Below are positions 9,329 through 17,548 of a stretch of DNA of 64,000 bases, one piece after another. Made by a program: the position numbers and the translations under genes. The notes beneath the pieces were generated by a model. It saw only the letters and a program-made list of their open reading frames with translations. It had not been told where the DNA came from and did not search any database. The stretch's first letter is position 1. The number at the start of each line of letters is the position of its first letter. Origin of the DNA: DATHXC01 sp035459965 (GTDB lineage: Bacteria > Pseudomonadota > Gammaproteobacteria > Burkholderiales > Methylophilaceae); assembly GCA_035459965.1 (NCBI GenBank), contig DATHXC010000013.1, positions 186,001 through 250,000 of the forward strand. Direction: 5' to 3'.

Positions 9329-9772
9329 TCAGCTATTGGTTTTATCGGACTTAGCTGAAGCTGTGTATCTCTCTAACAGTGTAAAGATGGCCATGCCAGC
9401 CAGCATGCCGAGGGTAAATACTACAGGCTTGATGCTGCCAGTCAGCAGTGAAGCCACTGCCGGCCCAGGGCAGTAACCAGCCAAGCCCCAGCCGATGCCG
9501 AAGGTAATGGCACCTAGTATCAACCTGCGATCCAGCTGCTGGTTGGCAGGTAGCTGCATGCTTGCGCCCAGTATGCTGTGCGAGCGGGTTTTAGCGTAAC
9601 CAAAAGCGAATAAGCCGACGAGTATCGCGCCGCCCATCACCAGCGCAAGCGAGGGATCCCATCCGCCGAAAATATCGAGAAAGCCGATGACTTTAGCGGG
9701 ATTGGTCATGCCGGACAGGATAAGGCCCAATCCAAAGATAATGCCTGCCAATAATGCCGAGAATGGTTTCAT
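9329..9772 (-). CDS. YeeE/YedE-type transporter, second half (DUF6691)
   Basis: A 147-residue inner-membrane protein with about four hydrophobic helices and the motif GYCPGPA. This is one half of a split YeeE/YedE (TsuA-like) transporter, a family linked to uptake of thiosulfate or other reduced sulfur. The start is the ATG giving MKPFSALLAGI, where the hydrophobic protein begins; the open frame upstream overlaps the preceding gene in another phase and is rejected. It follows its partner by 11 bases. The nearby sulfate genes make a sulfur substrate plausible but do not prove it. Confidence 0.85.
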   Translation of the reverse strand: MKPFSALLAGIIFGLGLILSGMTNPAKVIGFLDIFGGWDPSLALVMGGAILVGLFAFGYAKTRSHSILGASMQLPANQQLDRRLILGAITFGIGWGLAGYCPGPAVASLLTGSIKPVVFTLGMLAGMAIFTLLERYTASAKSDKTNS

Positions 9773-9783
9773 GAGAGGCTGGT

Positions 9784-10221
9784 TCAATTTAGTAAATGGC
9801 GCACGATAAACACGGCAGCAATGCCAGAGGCCATAAAAAGCAGTGTGGCGACCAGTGAGCGTAACGACAGTCGCGAAAGCCCGCATACGCCATGCCCGCT
9901 GGTACAACCGCCGCCATAGCTGGTCCCCAATCCAACCAGCACGCCGGCGATGGCCAGCAGCCAGATGCCTGCATCAGCCTGTGCTGCCGGGAGAGGTGCG
10001 AAAAGCCTGAAGATAAGCGGCGAAATGACCAGGCCCGCGATGAATAGCAAGCGCCATAGCCATTCCTCGCGTTGTGGCCAAGTCAACTTAATCAGCTTCA
10101 GCAGAATACCGCTGACACCAGCTATCCTGCCGTTGAACAGGATAAGCACTGCTGCTGCCAGCCCGATCAGCAGGCCGCCGGTAAAGGCAGGCCAGGGAGT
10201 GAAGTTGTGCCAGTCAATCAT
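9784..10221 (-). CDS. YeeE/YedE-type transporter, first half
   Basis: A 145-residue membrane protein, partner of the gene just downstream. It has about four transmembrane helices and the conserved motif GGGCTSGHGVCG, whose cysteine is central to sulfur handling in the YeeE family. Split pairs of this kind (PmpA/PmpB type) are often controlled by an ArsR-type sulfide sensor; no such regulator gene is in this window. The upstream region is AT-rich and shared with the divergent rhomboid gene. Confidence 0.86.
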   Translation of the reverse strand: MIDWHNFTPWPAFTGGLLIGLAAAVLILFNGRIAGVSGILLKLIKLTWPQREEWLWRLLFIAGLVISPLIFRLFAPLPAAQADAGIWLLAIAGVLVGLGTSYGGGCTSGHGVCGLSRLSLRSLVATLLFMASGIAAVFIVRHLLN

Positions 10222-10340
10222 GCGGTTTTCCTTAATTTCATAAGCTTTATTTGAATATACTATAGCTTTTAAATTGTTAGCTTTTGAATTATTAATTATG
10301 CAGAATATTGAATCTGCAAAATAAAAAAGAAATTAAAAAA

Positions 10341-12029
10341 ATGAGCAACGAAACGCTAATTAGTCCACAAGCAGAAGAGTTATTTTTTGCATCCAAAAAT
10401 AGTCAAACGGCTAAGCTTATTACTTATACATGGATAGGGCTCTGTGTCGGAATTGTTCCATTGATATTTGTAAGTCGTGTGGACGCAAGTGCGCTTATCA
10501 TTATTTTTACCTTGATGATGGGGATTGGGTTGGTCGTGCATTTGACGGTTCGCAAACAGCTTAAATACGGTCAGCCTTTAGTGACTTTGACTGACGAGGC
10601 CTTTCATTCACCTAATTTGAATGGGAAAGTTAAAAGTCTGTTTTGGAAAGATATAGAAGCGCTCTCACTTGAGAATGTTCAGGGTGTACGTATGCTCAGA
10701 ATCCATCTCAAGCAGCCCACAGATGGCGTTGTGAACAGTAGTCTTTTTAAAAGAAATTACGCCAAAATGCTTGGAATTGGCTTGTCGCCGTTTTCCATGG
10801 AAGATCAGGAAAAACTTCTTCACGCGGTCAATCTTCGGCATGAGCAGACATTTGATGACCTCACTCAACGCACTGCTTCCGTCAGTGACCAATTGAAAGA
10901 AGAGCGAGAGTTTCAAGAAAAGCTGGAAGCTTTACAACCAATTGCATGGATGGTTTACTCCATCATCGCTATCAATGTGCTGGTTTGGTTGTTCACCCTG
11001 ACTAAAGGGGCTGATTTTATGAGTACACCGGCAGATAAACTTTTGCTATGGGGTGGGAATGCAGCCTCAGAAGTTCAGAAAGGTGAGTGGTGGCGACTAC
11101 TAAGCGCCATGTTTTTGCATAGTGGGTTTATGCACCTTGGCATGAATATGTTGGGGCTCTACTCAGCGGGGGTGATGGTGGAGCGCATCTATGGTCAGCG
11201 TCTTTTCTTAATTATTTATATTACTTCTGGGCTCATGGGTAGTGCACTAAGTTTGCATTACTCAGCACAACAAGCGGTTTCTGTAGGCGCTTCTGGTGCG
11301 GTGTTCGGGGTTGCTGGGGCACTGTTGGCTGCCGTGTTTCAACATCGTCATAGTTTGCCTAAAGTATTTAGCAAGCAAATTATGAATGGCCTAGCTTTTT
11401 TCGTAATTTACTCGCTGCTGCAGGGGTTCTCAAAAGAAGGTATTGATAATGCGGCGCATGTGGGTGGTTTATTGGGTGGCTGCTTGGCTGCGCTTATCCT
11501 CCCAAAGCGTTTTGATATCGACAGCTTTAAAAATGGCTTACTAAAAAACTCAGTTGCAACTGTGATGATATTAAGTGTTTGTACGGTCAGCCTAGCTGTG
11601 ATGGCGCCCAAGGCGATGATTGATCAAAGGCAAATTTTTACCAGCAACCAAATATTGACTAATGCTTTTGATCTCTATGTAAATGAGCTGAAAAAACTTA
11701 AACAAGAGCAAGCAGAGCTCGAAACAGGAAAGCTATCAGAGCGCGATGCTGATGAACGAAGCAGGACTGAGCATGCGCCGGTGTTTCGCAAGATTGCTGA
11801 TGATTTATCTCAGGTAGTACTTAGGCCTACTGACCCAAGGCAGCAGTTCATAAAAGATATTAAGTTAACAAGTGAATTGTTTTATGAAATGTTGGTAATG
11901 GACTCAGTCCTAAATACGGCAACTCAAAAATATGAGCCTATCAATCCTAAACGAATGAACGCTATTAACGAGGAATTGATAGTCGTTAATGCTCGTGTCG
12001 CAAAGTTTGTAGCAGACAATAAAAAGTGA
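10341..12029 (+). CDS. Rhomboid-family intramembrane serine protease, extended
   Basis: An inner-membrane protein of 562 residues, about twice the size of a minimal bacterial rhomboid. The protease core lies roughly at residues 200-390: GEWWRLLSAMFLHSGFMHL, then the catalytic serine in VGASGAVFG (Ser318) and the catalytic histidine in NAAHVGG (His373). Ahead of it are two transmembrane segments near residues 25-70 and a soluble region; behind it come one more helix and a charged, helical tail of about 150 residues. The ATG start is preferred to an upstream in-frame TTG. The core should be active; the substrates and the role of the end domains are unknown. Confidence 0.88.
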   Translation: MSNETLISPQAEELFFASKNSQTAKLITYTWIGLCVGIVPLIFVSRVDASALIIIFTLMMGIGLVVHLTVRKQLKYGQPLVTLTDEAFHSPNLNGKVKSLFWKDIEALSLENVQGVRMLRIHLKQPTDGVVNSSLFKRNYAKMLGIGLSPFSMEDQEKLLHAVNLRHEQTFDDLTQRTASVSDQLKEEREFQEKLEALQPIAWMVYSIIAINVLVWLFTLTKGADFMSTPADKLLLWGGNAASEVQKGEWWRLLSAMFLHSGFMHLGMNMLGLYSAGVMVERIYGQRLFLIIYITSGLMGSALSLHYSAQQAVSVGASGAVFGVAGALLAAVFQHRHSLPKVFSKQIMNGLAFFVIYSLLQGFSKEGIDNAAHVGGLLGGCLAALILPKRFDIDSFKNGLLKNSVATVMILSVCTVSLAVMAPKAMIDQRQIFTSNQILTNAFDLYVNELKKLKQEQAELETGKLSERDADERSRTEHAPVFRKIADDLSQVVLRPTDPRQQFIKDIKLTSELFYEMLVMDSVLNTATQKYEPINPKRMNAINEELIVVNARVAKFVADNKK

Positions 12030-12034
12030 TGCTG

Positions 12035-12074
12035 TTAGATCAGCACCAACATATAAATATTAGCGCTGATCTAA
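12035..12074. terminator. Inverted repeat between convergent rhomboid and cysA genes
   Basis: TTAGATCAGC and GCTGATCTAA form a perfect 10-base-pair stem with a 20-base loop, immediately after the rhomboid stop codon and before the end of cysA. It fits a bidirectional terminator, although there is no long T-run. Confidence 0.5.
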
Positions 12075-12085
12075 ATCATGATGGT

Positions 12086-13153
12086 TTATGCCGTCTGGTC
12101 GAGAAATACCCTGACATTGCGCGGATGGATAAATACGTTCGAGCCCACATCAATGGCCAGATGCAAGAATCTTTCACGTGTCAGTTCGGCTTCTACAATC
12201 TCGGTCTGGTCATCACGCTGCAGTTCCAGCCTGACCAGGGGTCCTAGCGAATGGATGTAACTGACAACTGCCTTGAACGCTGGCTTACCATTGCTTTCAG
12301 TATCGATATCAATGTCATGCGGACGTACATAAGCAAACGCCGGGCTGTCCTGAGTTTCCTGATAGCTGTCGATTTCAAGCGATAGATCGCCGATATGCGC
12401 ACGGCCTTCATGCACGCGGCTATGGAACAGGTTAACGTTCCCCAGGAACTGGTAAACAAATGGTGTAGCAGGCTTGTCATACACTTCCTGCGGCGTGCCG
12501 ATCTGCTCTACTTGGCCGTGGTTCATCACCACGATACGGTCAGCGACTTCGAGCGCTTCTTCCTGATCATGCGTGACGAATACGCTGGTGATATGCAGTT
12601 CGTCATGCAAGCGACGCAACCAGCGGCGCAGGTCTTTACGTACCTTGGCGTCCAGCGCGCCAAACGGCTCATCCAGCAGCAGTACCTTAGGCTCTACCGC
12701 CAGCGCCCTCGCCAATGCTATACGCTGGCGTTGCCCACCTGAAAGCTGAGGCGGGTAGCGGTCTGCAAGCCAGTCCAGTTGTACCAGGTCCAGCAGTTCG
12801 TGCACACGCCTGTGGATTTCGGCATCGGTAGGGCGGTTTTTCTTGTTTCTGACACGCAGGCCGAACGCCACGTTTTCAAATACGGTCATGTGACGGAACA
12901 GCGCATAGTGCTGGAACACAAAGCCGACCTGGCGCTCGCGGACATCACGATCTGTCGTGTCTTCACCATGAAAATAGATATTGCCTGCATCTGGGTTTTC
13001 CAGACCTGCGATGATGCGCAGTAATGAGGTTTTGCCGCAACCGGAAGGGCCGAGCAGGGCGACCAACTCGCCACTGGGCACATCCAGGCTGATGTCCTTT
13101 AAGGCAGTAAACTTGCCGAAGTTTTTGCTGATATTGCGGATTTCAATGCTCAT
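12086..13153 (-). CDS. cysA: Sulfate/thiosulfate ABC transporter ATP-binding protein
   Basis: The ATPase subunit of the sulfate/thiosulfate importer, 355 residues. Walker A GPSGCGKT is at residues 35-42, the signature LSGGQ at 137-141, and Walker B LLLDEP at 158-163. The C-terminal third is the TOBE-type regulatory domain found in CysA and its relatives. It is the last gene of cysT-cysW-cysA and would power the two permeases encoded just upstream, receiving sulfate from one or both Sbp proteins of the region. Confidence 0.96.
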   Translation of the reverse strand: MSIEIRNISKNFGKFTALKDISLDVPSGELVALLGPSGCGKTSLLRIIAGLENPDAGNIYFHGEDTTDRDVRERQVGFVFQHYALFRHMTVFENVAFGLRVRNKKNRPTDAEIHRRVHELLDLVQLDWLADRYPPQLSGGQRQRIALARALAVEPKVLLLDEPFGALDAKVRKDLRRWLRRLHDELHITSVFVTHDQEEALEVADRIVVMNHGQVEQIGTPQEVYDKPATPFVYQFLGNVNLFHSRVHEGRAHIGDLSLEIDSYQETQDSPAFAYVRPHDIDIDTESNGKPAFKAVVSYIHSLGPLVRLELQRDDQTEIVEAELTRERFLHLAIDVGSNVFIHPRNVRVFLDQTA

Positions 13154-13227
13154 GGTATTGACCTTAACTATTTTTCTTAACTATGACTATTTAAGTAACG
13201 ATGCTTTAAAATTTATTCTGCAGAAAT

Positions 13228-14130
13228 TTACTCTTCAGCTAGCTTTTCATTTTCACCGGCAGTGCGTGCCGCCTGCCATTCAATAAACGTTTTCAATGCC
13301 AGTGTAATCAGTGCCAAGAATGCCAGTAGCGAAGCCACCGCAAAGGCTGCTGCGTAGTTATATTCGTTATAGAGGATTTCTACATGCAGCGGCATGGTGT
13401 TGGTCAGGCCGCGGATATGACCGGATACCACCGATACCGCGCCAAACTCGCCCATGGCACGCGCATTGGTCAATATCACGCCATATAGCAGGCCCCATTT
13501 CACGTTGGGTAGCGTAACCCGCCACAATATTTGCCAGCCCGATGCACCCAATACCAGTGCTGCCTCTTCTTCTTCCTTGCCCTGCGCTTGCATCAGCGGT
13601 ATTAACTCGCGTGCTACAAAAGGGAAAGTCACAAAAATGGTGGCCAGCACAATGCCAGGGATGGCGAAGATCACCTTGTAATCGTGATCAGAAAGCCAGC
13701 CACCGAACCAGCCTTGCAGGCCGAAAATCAGTACGTAGATCAAACCCGCAATCACCGGGGATACAGCAAATGGCAAATCGATCAATGTAATCAGTATGCT
13801 TTTGCCCCTGAACTCGAACTTGGCAATGGCCCATGCCGCAGCGACGCCAAACACCAGGTTAAGCGGCACGGCAATGGCTGCTGCAATCAGAGTGAGCTTC
13901 ATGGAAGACAGTGCGTCATCCTCGGTAATGGCGGCGATATAGACATCAAAGCCTTTGCGGAAAGCCTCTGCAAACACCGCAGCCAGCGGGATAAACAGGA
14001 ACAGGCTCAAGAAGGCGATGGCAATCCCAATCAGTGACCAGCGTACCCACGCAGGCTCGGAAGTGGCGCGGCTGCGGGCTACTTTGCTTTTATAGCTACT
14101 GAATTGAGAGACGGTAGTGGTCGTGGACAT
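13228..14130 (-). CDS. cysW: Sulfate ABC transporter permease CysW
   Basis: A 300-residue inner-membrane permease of the sulfate importer with six predicted helices. The cytoplasmic EAA loop that docks on CysA is seen as AALVLGASGWQILWRVTLPN, followed by RAMGEFGAVSVVSGHIRG, which is characteristic of CysW. It lies between cysT and cysA on the same strand. The N-terminal 30 residues are basic and cytoplasmic. Confidence 0.96.
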   Translation of the reverse strand: MSTTTTVSQFSSYKSKVARSRATSEPAWVRWSLIGIAIAFLSLFLFIPLAAVFAEAFRKGFDVYIAAITEDDALSSMKLTLIAAAIAVPLNLVFGVAAAWAIAKFEFRGKSILITLIDLPFAVSPVIAGLIYVLIFGLQGWFGGWLSDHDYKVIFAIPGIVLATIFVTFPFVARELIPLMQAQGKEEEEAALVLGASGWQILWRVTLPNVKWGLLYGVILTNARAMGEFGAVSVVSGHIRGLTNTMPLHVEILYNEYNYAAAFAVASLLAFLALITLALKTFIEWQAARTAGENEKLAEE

Positions 14131-14191
14131 CGTGGTTCCTAAGTATTTCTTTTAAAAGTGCTGCTTTTAATATTCTGGATACTTATATTTT

Positions 14192-15043
14192 TCATGGCGC
14201 TCTCGTATTGCGGCGCGCAGTCCACCATTGCAGTCCGTTAATGGCAAACAGCAGCACAAACGAGATCACCAGCATAACAACGGCGACTGCAGTAGCACCC
14301 GCATAGTCATATTGCTCAAGCTTGGTAATGATGATCAGTGGTGTAATCTCGGAGATCATGGGCATATTGCCTGCGATAAAAATCACTGAACCATATTCGC
14401 CAATCGCACGCGCGAAAGCCAGTGAAAATCCTGTGAGTAGCGCAGGCCACACTGCAGGCAGGATAATCTTCTGGAAAGTCTGCCAGCGATTGGCACCCAG
14501 GCTGGCTGCCGCTTCTTCAGTCTCAGCTTCCAGGTCTTCTAACACCGGCTGCACCGTACGTACCACGAAAGGCAGGCCGATAAAGGTGAGCGCAATCACC
14601 ACGCCAAGCGGCGTGAATGCTACCTTGATGCCATGAGGATCAAGCAGGCTGCCGATCCAGCCATTAGGCGCATAAATCGCAGTGAGTGCGATACCAGCTA
14701 CTGCGGTTGGCAGCGCAAACGGTAAATCTACCAAGGCATCTACCAGGCGTTTACCCGGAAAGGTATAACGCGTGAGCACCCATGCCGTGAGCAGGCCAAA
14801 CACAGCATTGATAAGCGCTCCCAATAAGGAAGCTCCAAAAGTCAGCTTGTAAGTCGCCACCACGCGTGGTGCCGTGACCACATGCCAGAATTCCTGCAGG
14901 CTTAATTCTGTCGTTTTGATAAATGCTGCCGAGAGCGGAATTAATACGATCAGGCTTAGATAGAGGAGGGTGTAACCGAGCGATATGTTAAAGCCAGGCA
15001 ATACATTGTTATGTTTTTTTCTAGTAGATTTAGCCATGGTCAT
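14192..15043 (-). CDS. cysT: Sulfate ABC transporter permease CysT (CysU)
   Basis: A 283-residue permease that pairs with CysW to form the sulfate channel. The docking loop EEAAASLGANRWQTFQKIIL and the CysT-type segment RAIGEYGSVIFIAGNMP are complete. It is the first gene of the leftward cysTWA operon. The upstream 130 bases are very AT-rich, as is usual for CysB-regulated sulfate promoters, but I cannot define an operator. Confidence 0.96.
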   Translation of the reverse strand: MTMAKSTRKKHNNVLPGFNISLGYTLLYLSLIVLIPLSAAFIKTTELSLQEFWHVVTAPRVVATYKLTFGASLLGALINAVFGLLTAWVLTRYTFPGKRLVDALVDLPFALPTAVAGIALTAIYAPNGWIGSLLDPHGIKVAFTPLGVVIALTFIGLPFVVRTVQPVLEDLEAETEEAAASLGANRWQTFQKIILPAVWPALLTGFSLAFARAIGEYGSVIFIAGNMPMISEITPLIIITKLEQYDYAGATAVAVVMLVISFVLLFAINGLQWWTARRNTRAP

Positions 15044-15174
15044 TATTTTTTAGATGTGCAGCTTCTATGTAAAGTATGCAGGTTGAAAGCGGCTGCCAAT
15101 TTAGCAGAGGTTAATATAATTTAAAAATAATATATTTCTATATTGATATTCGTTTTTAGAATAATGTATCCCTG

Positions 15175-15221
15175 TAAAAAAGCGAGGCTGGCTGGTCTGT
15201 CGCTAACGCAGGGCCAGCCTC
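15175..15221 (-). terminator. Intrinsic terminator downstream of the EAL gene
   Basis: Read leftward, GAGGCTGGC pairs with GCCAGCCTC across a 20-base loop and is followed at once by CGCTTTTTTAC. This should stop transcripts coming from sbp and the EAL gene before cysT, so cysTWA probably has its own promoter in the AT-rich stretch that follows. Confidence 0.8.
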
Positions 15222-15265
15222 ACAGGGAGGAGAACTTATAGTTTATGGTTGAGGCGACAGCTGTA

Positions 15266-16144
15266 TCAAGCCGCCACACGTATCACGGGTTTTGATTTTG
15301 CAGACTTAAACAGCTGTGATGGCTGCAAGTCTTTGGCAACAGCGGGTCTGCCCAAAAAGTAGCCTTGCAGTAAGTTGCTGCCGGACTCAACTGCAATCTC
15401 AAGCTGTGCCTGGTTTTCTATGCCGGTAATCACCGGCTGCGCGCCAAGATCGCGGATGATCTTGACCAGCCCCGGCAGCAGTTTATGCACACGCTTATTG
15501 TGCTCAGCCTTTTGAATCAGGTTCAAATCTAGCTTGACCAAATCTGGAGAAAATTTCCATAGTCGGTCAATATGGGAGTTTGTGCCGCCGAAATTATCAA
15601 TCGCGATGCGATAGCCACGATCACGATAGTTGTCGATAGCCTCGGTCAGTTGTTTGTCCTGCTCAACCAGGCCTTCCTGTATCTCAATGACTACGCGGTC
15701 GGTGGGTATGGAGTTAGCATGCAGGATGCGCTCGAATACCTTGCCGTGCGCATTTACGCTGATTAACAACTTGGGATGCACATTCAGGAACAATAGCCCG
15801 TTTTCAGCATAGATCTGTCGGAAATTGAGTACATGTAATGTCCGGCTGACGCGGTCAAATTCCACCAGCTTTCCAGCCTGCTCAGCGTAGCTGAAAGCAA
15901 ATTCAGGACTGCTTGCAAGTTCGCCGCCCAGCGACGGCCTTAACAAAGCCTCATGGCCATATAGTTCCCCGGCCTCGCTGTCATAGATGGGCTGGAATGC
16001 GCTATTGAGCTGGACGCCAAGGTAGGTGCTATTAAATTCGCCTGTGGATTGCTCGGCCAGGCCGTAATCGTCCAAGTCCAGCAGCAAGGATTCTTTCAGT
16101 TGCAGCCGCAGCTGCTCGACATGTGTCGCTGTGTTTTTTGTCAT
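15266..16144 (-). CDS. EAL-domain protein with a degenerate active site
   Basis: A 292-residue soluble protein made almost entirely of an EAL domain, the fold of c-di-GMP phosphodiesterases. The motif HEALLR holds Glu65, Asn121 is in LFLNVHP, Glu154 in VIEIQE and Lys204 in LVKLDL. The usual DDFGTGYSS, however, reads DNFGGTNSH, so the second metal-binding aspartate is asparagine (Asn184) and loop 6 is altered. It may bind c-di-GMP without cutting it, or act as a protein-binding module. It sits 43 bases after sbp, before cysT, within the sulfate genes. Confidence 0.87.
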   Translation of the reverse strand: MTKNTATHVEQLRLQLKESLLLDLDDYGLAEQSTGEFNSTYLGVQLNSAFQPIYDSEAGELYGHEALLRPSLGGELASSPEFAFSYAEQAGKLVEFDRVSRTLHVLNFRQIYAENGLLFLNVHPKLLISVNAHGKVFERILHANSIPTDRVVIEIQEGLVEQDKQLTEAIDNYRDRGYRIAIDNFGGTNSHIDRLWKFSPDLVKLDLNLIQKAEHNKRVHKLLPGLVKIIRDLGAQPVITGIENQAQLEIAVESGSNLLQGYFLGRPAVAKDLQPSQLFKSAKSKPVIRVAA

Positions 16145-16187
16145 TACGTTACTTCCTTTTAAACTTTATTACTGACTACTAATTCGG

Positions 16188-17195
16188 TTACTTGCTGTAG
16201 ATTTGATCAAAGACACCGCCATCGGCAAAGTGGGTTTTCTGGGCTTTATCCCAACCACCGAACACCTCATCCACGGTAAACATATCCAGCTTCTTGAAGT
16301 CTGCACTGTGGCGTGCTGCGACAGACTCCAGACGGGGCCGCAGGTAATGTTTGGCGGCGAGTTCCTGGCCTTCTTCAGAGTATAAATATTCCAGATATGC
16401 CTGTGCTTGGGCGCGTGTTTTGCGCTTATCCACGACCTTGTCGACTATGCTCACCGGGTTTTCCGCCAGGATGCTAGCCGATGGATACACAACATCAAAG
16501 TCGTCGTTTCCCAGTTCTTTTTTGATCAAATACACTTCATTTTCAAAAGTCAGCAACACGTCACCAATGCCGCGCTGTACAAATGTGGTAGTTGCTCCGC
16601 GACCACCGGTGTCAAGTACGGGTACGTTCTTGAATAGCTTGCCAACAAAGTCTTTGGCCTTGGCTTCATCACCGCCAGATTTAATGACATAGCCCCAAGC
16701 CGCGAGGTAGCTATAACGCCCATTGCCGGATGTTTTGGGGTTGGCGATGACAGCTGCGATACCTGGTTTGATCAAATCATCCCAATCCTTGATGCGTTTG
16801 GGATTGCCCTTGCGTACCAGGAAGACAGTTGTCGATGCTGTAGGTGAGCTTGCATTAGGTAAGCGCTTTTGCCAGTCTTTGGGGATTAGCTTGGCACGTT
16901 CATACAGAATATCAATGTCATTAGCTTGGTTCATGGTAATGACATCCGCCTCTAAGCCATCTGCTACAGCGCGCGCCTGCTTGCTGGAGCCGCCATGCGA
17001 CTGGTTGATGGTAATCGTCTCGCCAGTTTTTTGCTTCCAGTATTTAGCAAAAGCCGGATTGTAATCTTTGTAAAATTCGCGAGTGACATCATAGGACACG
17101 TTTAGCAGACTGGTGTCAGCCAGAATGGGAAAAGAAGATAGCAAAGTTGCCAGTAAAACCAGATGCGATATTTTTTTAGATAGTTTGATAGGCAC
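16188..17195 (-). CDS. sbp: Sulfate-binding periplasmic protein (first copy)
   Basis: A periplasmic solute-binding protein that hands sulfate to CysTWA. The chosen start is a GTG preceded by a CGGAA-type ribosome-binding site, giving 335 residues and a clean signal peptide ending around FPILADTS; a TTG 14 codons upstream lacks such support. Family segments include SHGGSSKQARAVADGLEADV, NPKTSGNGRYSYLAAW and TFVQRGIGDVLLTFENE. It is clearly paralogous to the second copy at about 22.3-23.3 kb. The two are expressed from different operons, so they may serve different sulfur states or ligands. Confidence 0.93.
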   Translation of the reverse strand: MPIKLSKKISHLVLLATLLSSFPILADTSLLNVSYDVTREFYKDYNPAFAKYWKQKTGETITINQSHGGSSKQARAVADGLEADVITMNQANDIDILYERAKLIPKDWQKRLPNASSPTASTTVFLVRKGNPKRIKDWDDLIKPGIAAVIANPKTSGNGRYSYLAAWGYVIKSGGDEAKAKDFVGKLFKNVPVLDTGGRGATTTFVQRGIGDVLLTFENEVYLIKKELGNDDFDVVYPSASILAENPVSIVDKVVDKRKTRAQAQAYLEYLYSEEGQELAAKHYLRPRLESVAARHSADFKKLDMFTVDEVFGGWDKAQKTHFADGGVFDQIYSK

Positions 17196-17349
17196 AATGC
17201 AGTTCCGTGAAAAATGAGATGACCGCACTTTAAGCAACTTCTAAAACAATGTAAAAGAATATAAATAAATATCATTATATTAATAATGAATATTAAATAA
17301 GTTTTATTAAACTTTAGTAACAACTCTTTTTTTAGTTCTATCTGTGGTG

Positions 17350-17548
17350 TATATTAAAAACGAATCTAATCATTGAAATGAATTAGCGTATTTGCTATAA
17401 AGCCACCTACCAATTTAATTGGCGTGTTTATGCCACAGACTTTTAGTTAGCGAGTGCTGACCGGACCACCGGAAGCCAGCGTGTCGAAAGACCGCTGGCT
17501 TTTTTGTTTTTTGGATTTGGCTTTTTAGTTGAACTGGCTATATAGAAC
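17350..17548 (+). promoter_or_regulatory. Structured leader upstream of the sulfur nanocompartment operon
   Basis: The divergent spacer between sbp and the acetyltransferase gene. Its left part (about 17240-17340) is strongly AT-rich. A weak -10-like TATATT occurs at 17350 with only a T-run at the -35 position. The right part can fold into small hairpins (CCAAT-TTA-ATTGG near 17410-17422, and TGGC...GCCA overlapping it), then a strong terminator. This layout is that of an attenuated leader or an independent small RNA. I could not match it to a known riboswitch class. A tiny frame MPQTFS at 17430 lacks cysteine codons and is not a convincing leader peptide. Confidence 0.4.
17474..17512 (+). 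terminator. Strong intrinsic terminator inside the operon leader
   Basis: AGCCAGCG-T-GTC, a GAAA tetraloop, then GAC-CGCTGGCT form an 11-pair stem with one bulge, followed by TTTTTGTTTTTT. It ends only 36 bases before the acetyltransferase start codon and lies on the sense strand, so it must be bypassed or lie downstream of a separate RNA. Confidence 0.9.

Noticed and set aside
9773..9907. N-terminal extension of the DUF6691 gene
   Set aside because: It overlaps the preceding transporter gene in another phase and has no membrane character; MKPFSALLAG is the natural start.
17430..17450. Six-codon leader peptide MPQTFS in the encapsulin operon leader
   Set aside because: It has no cysteine or serine run expected of an attenuating peptide and no ribosome-binding site.
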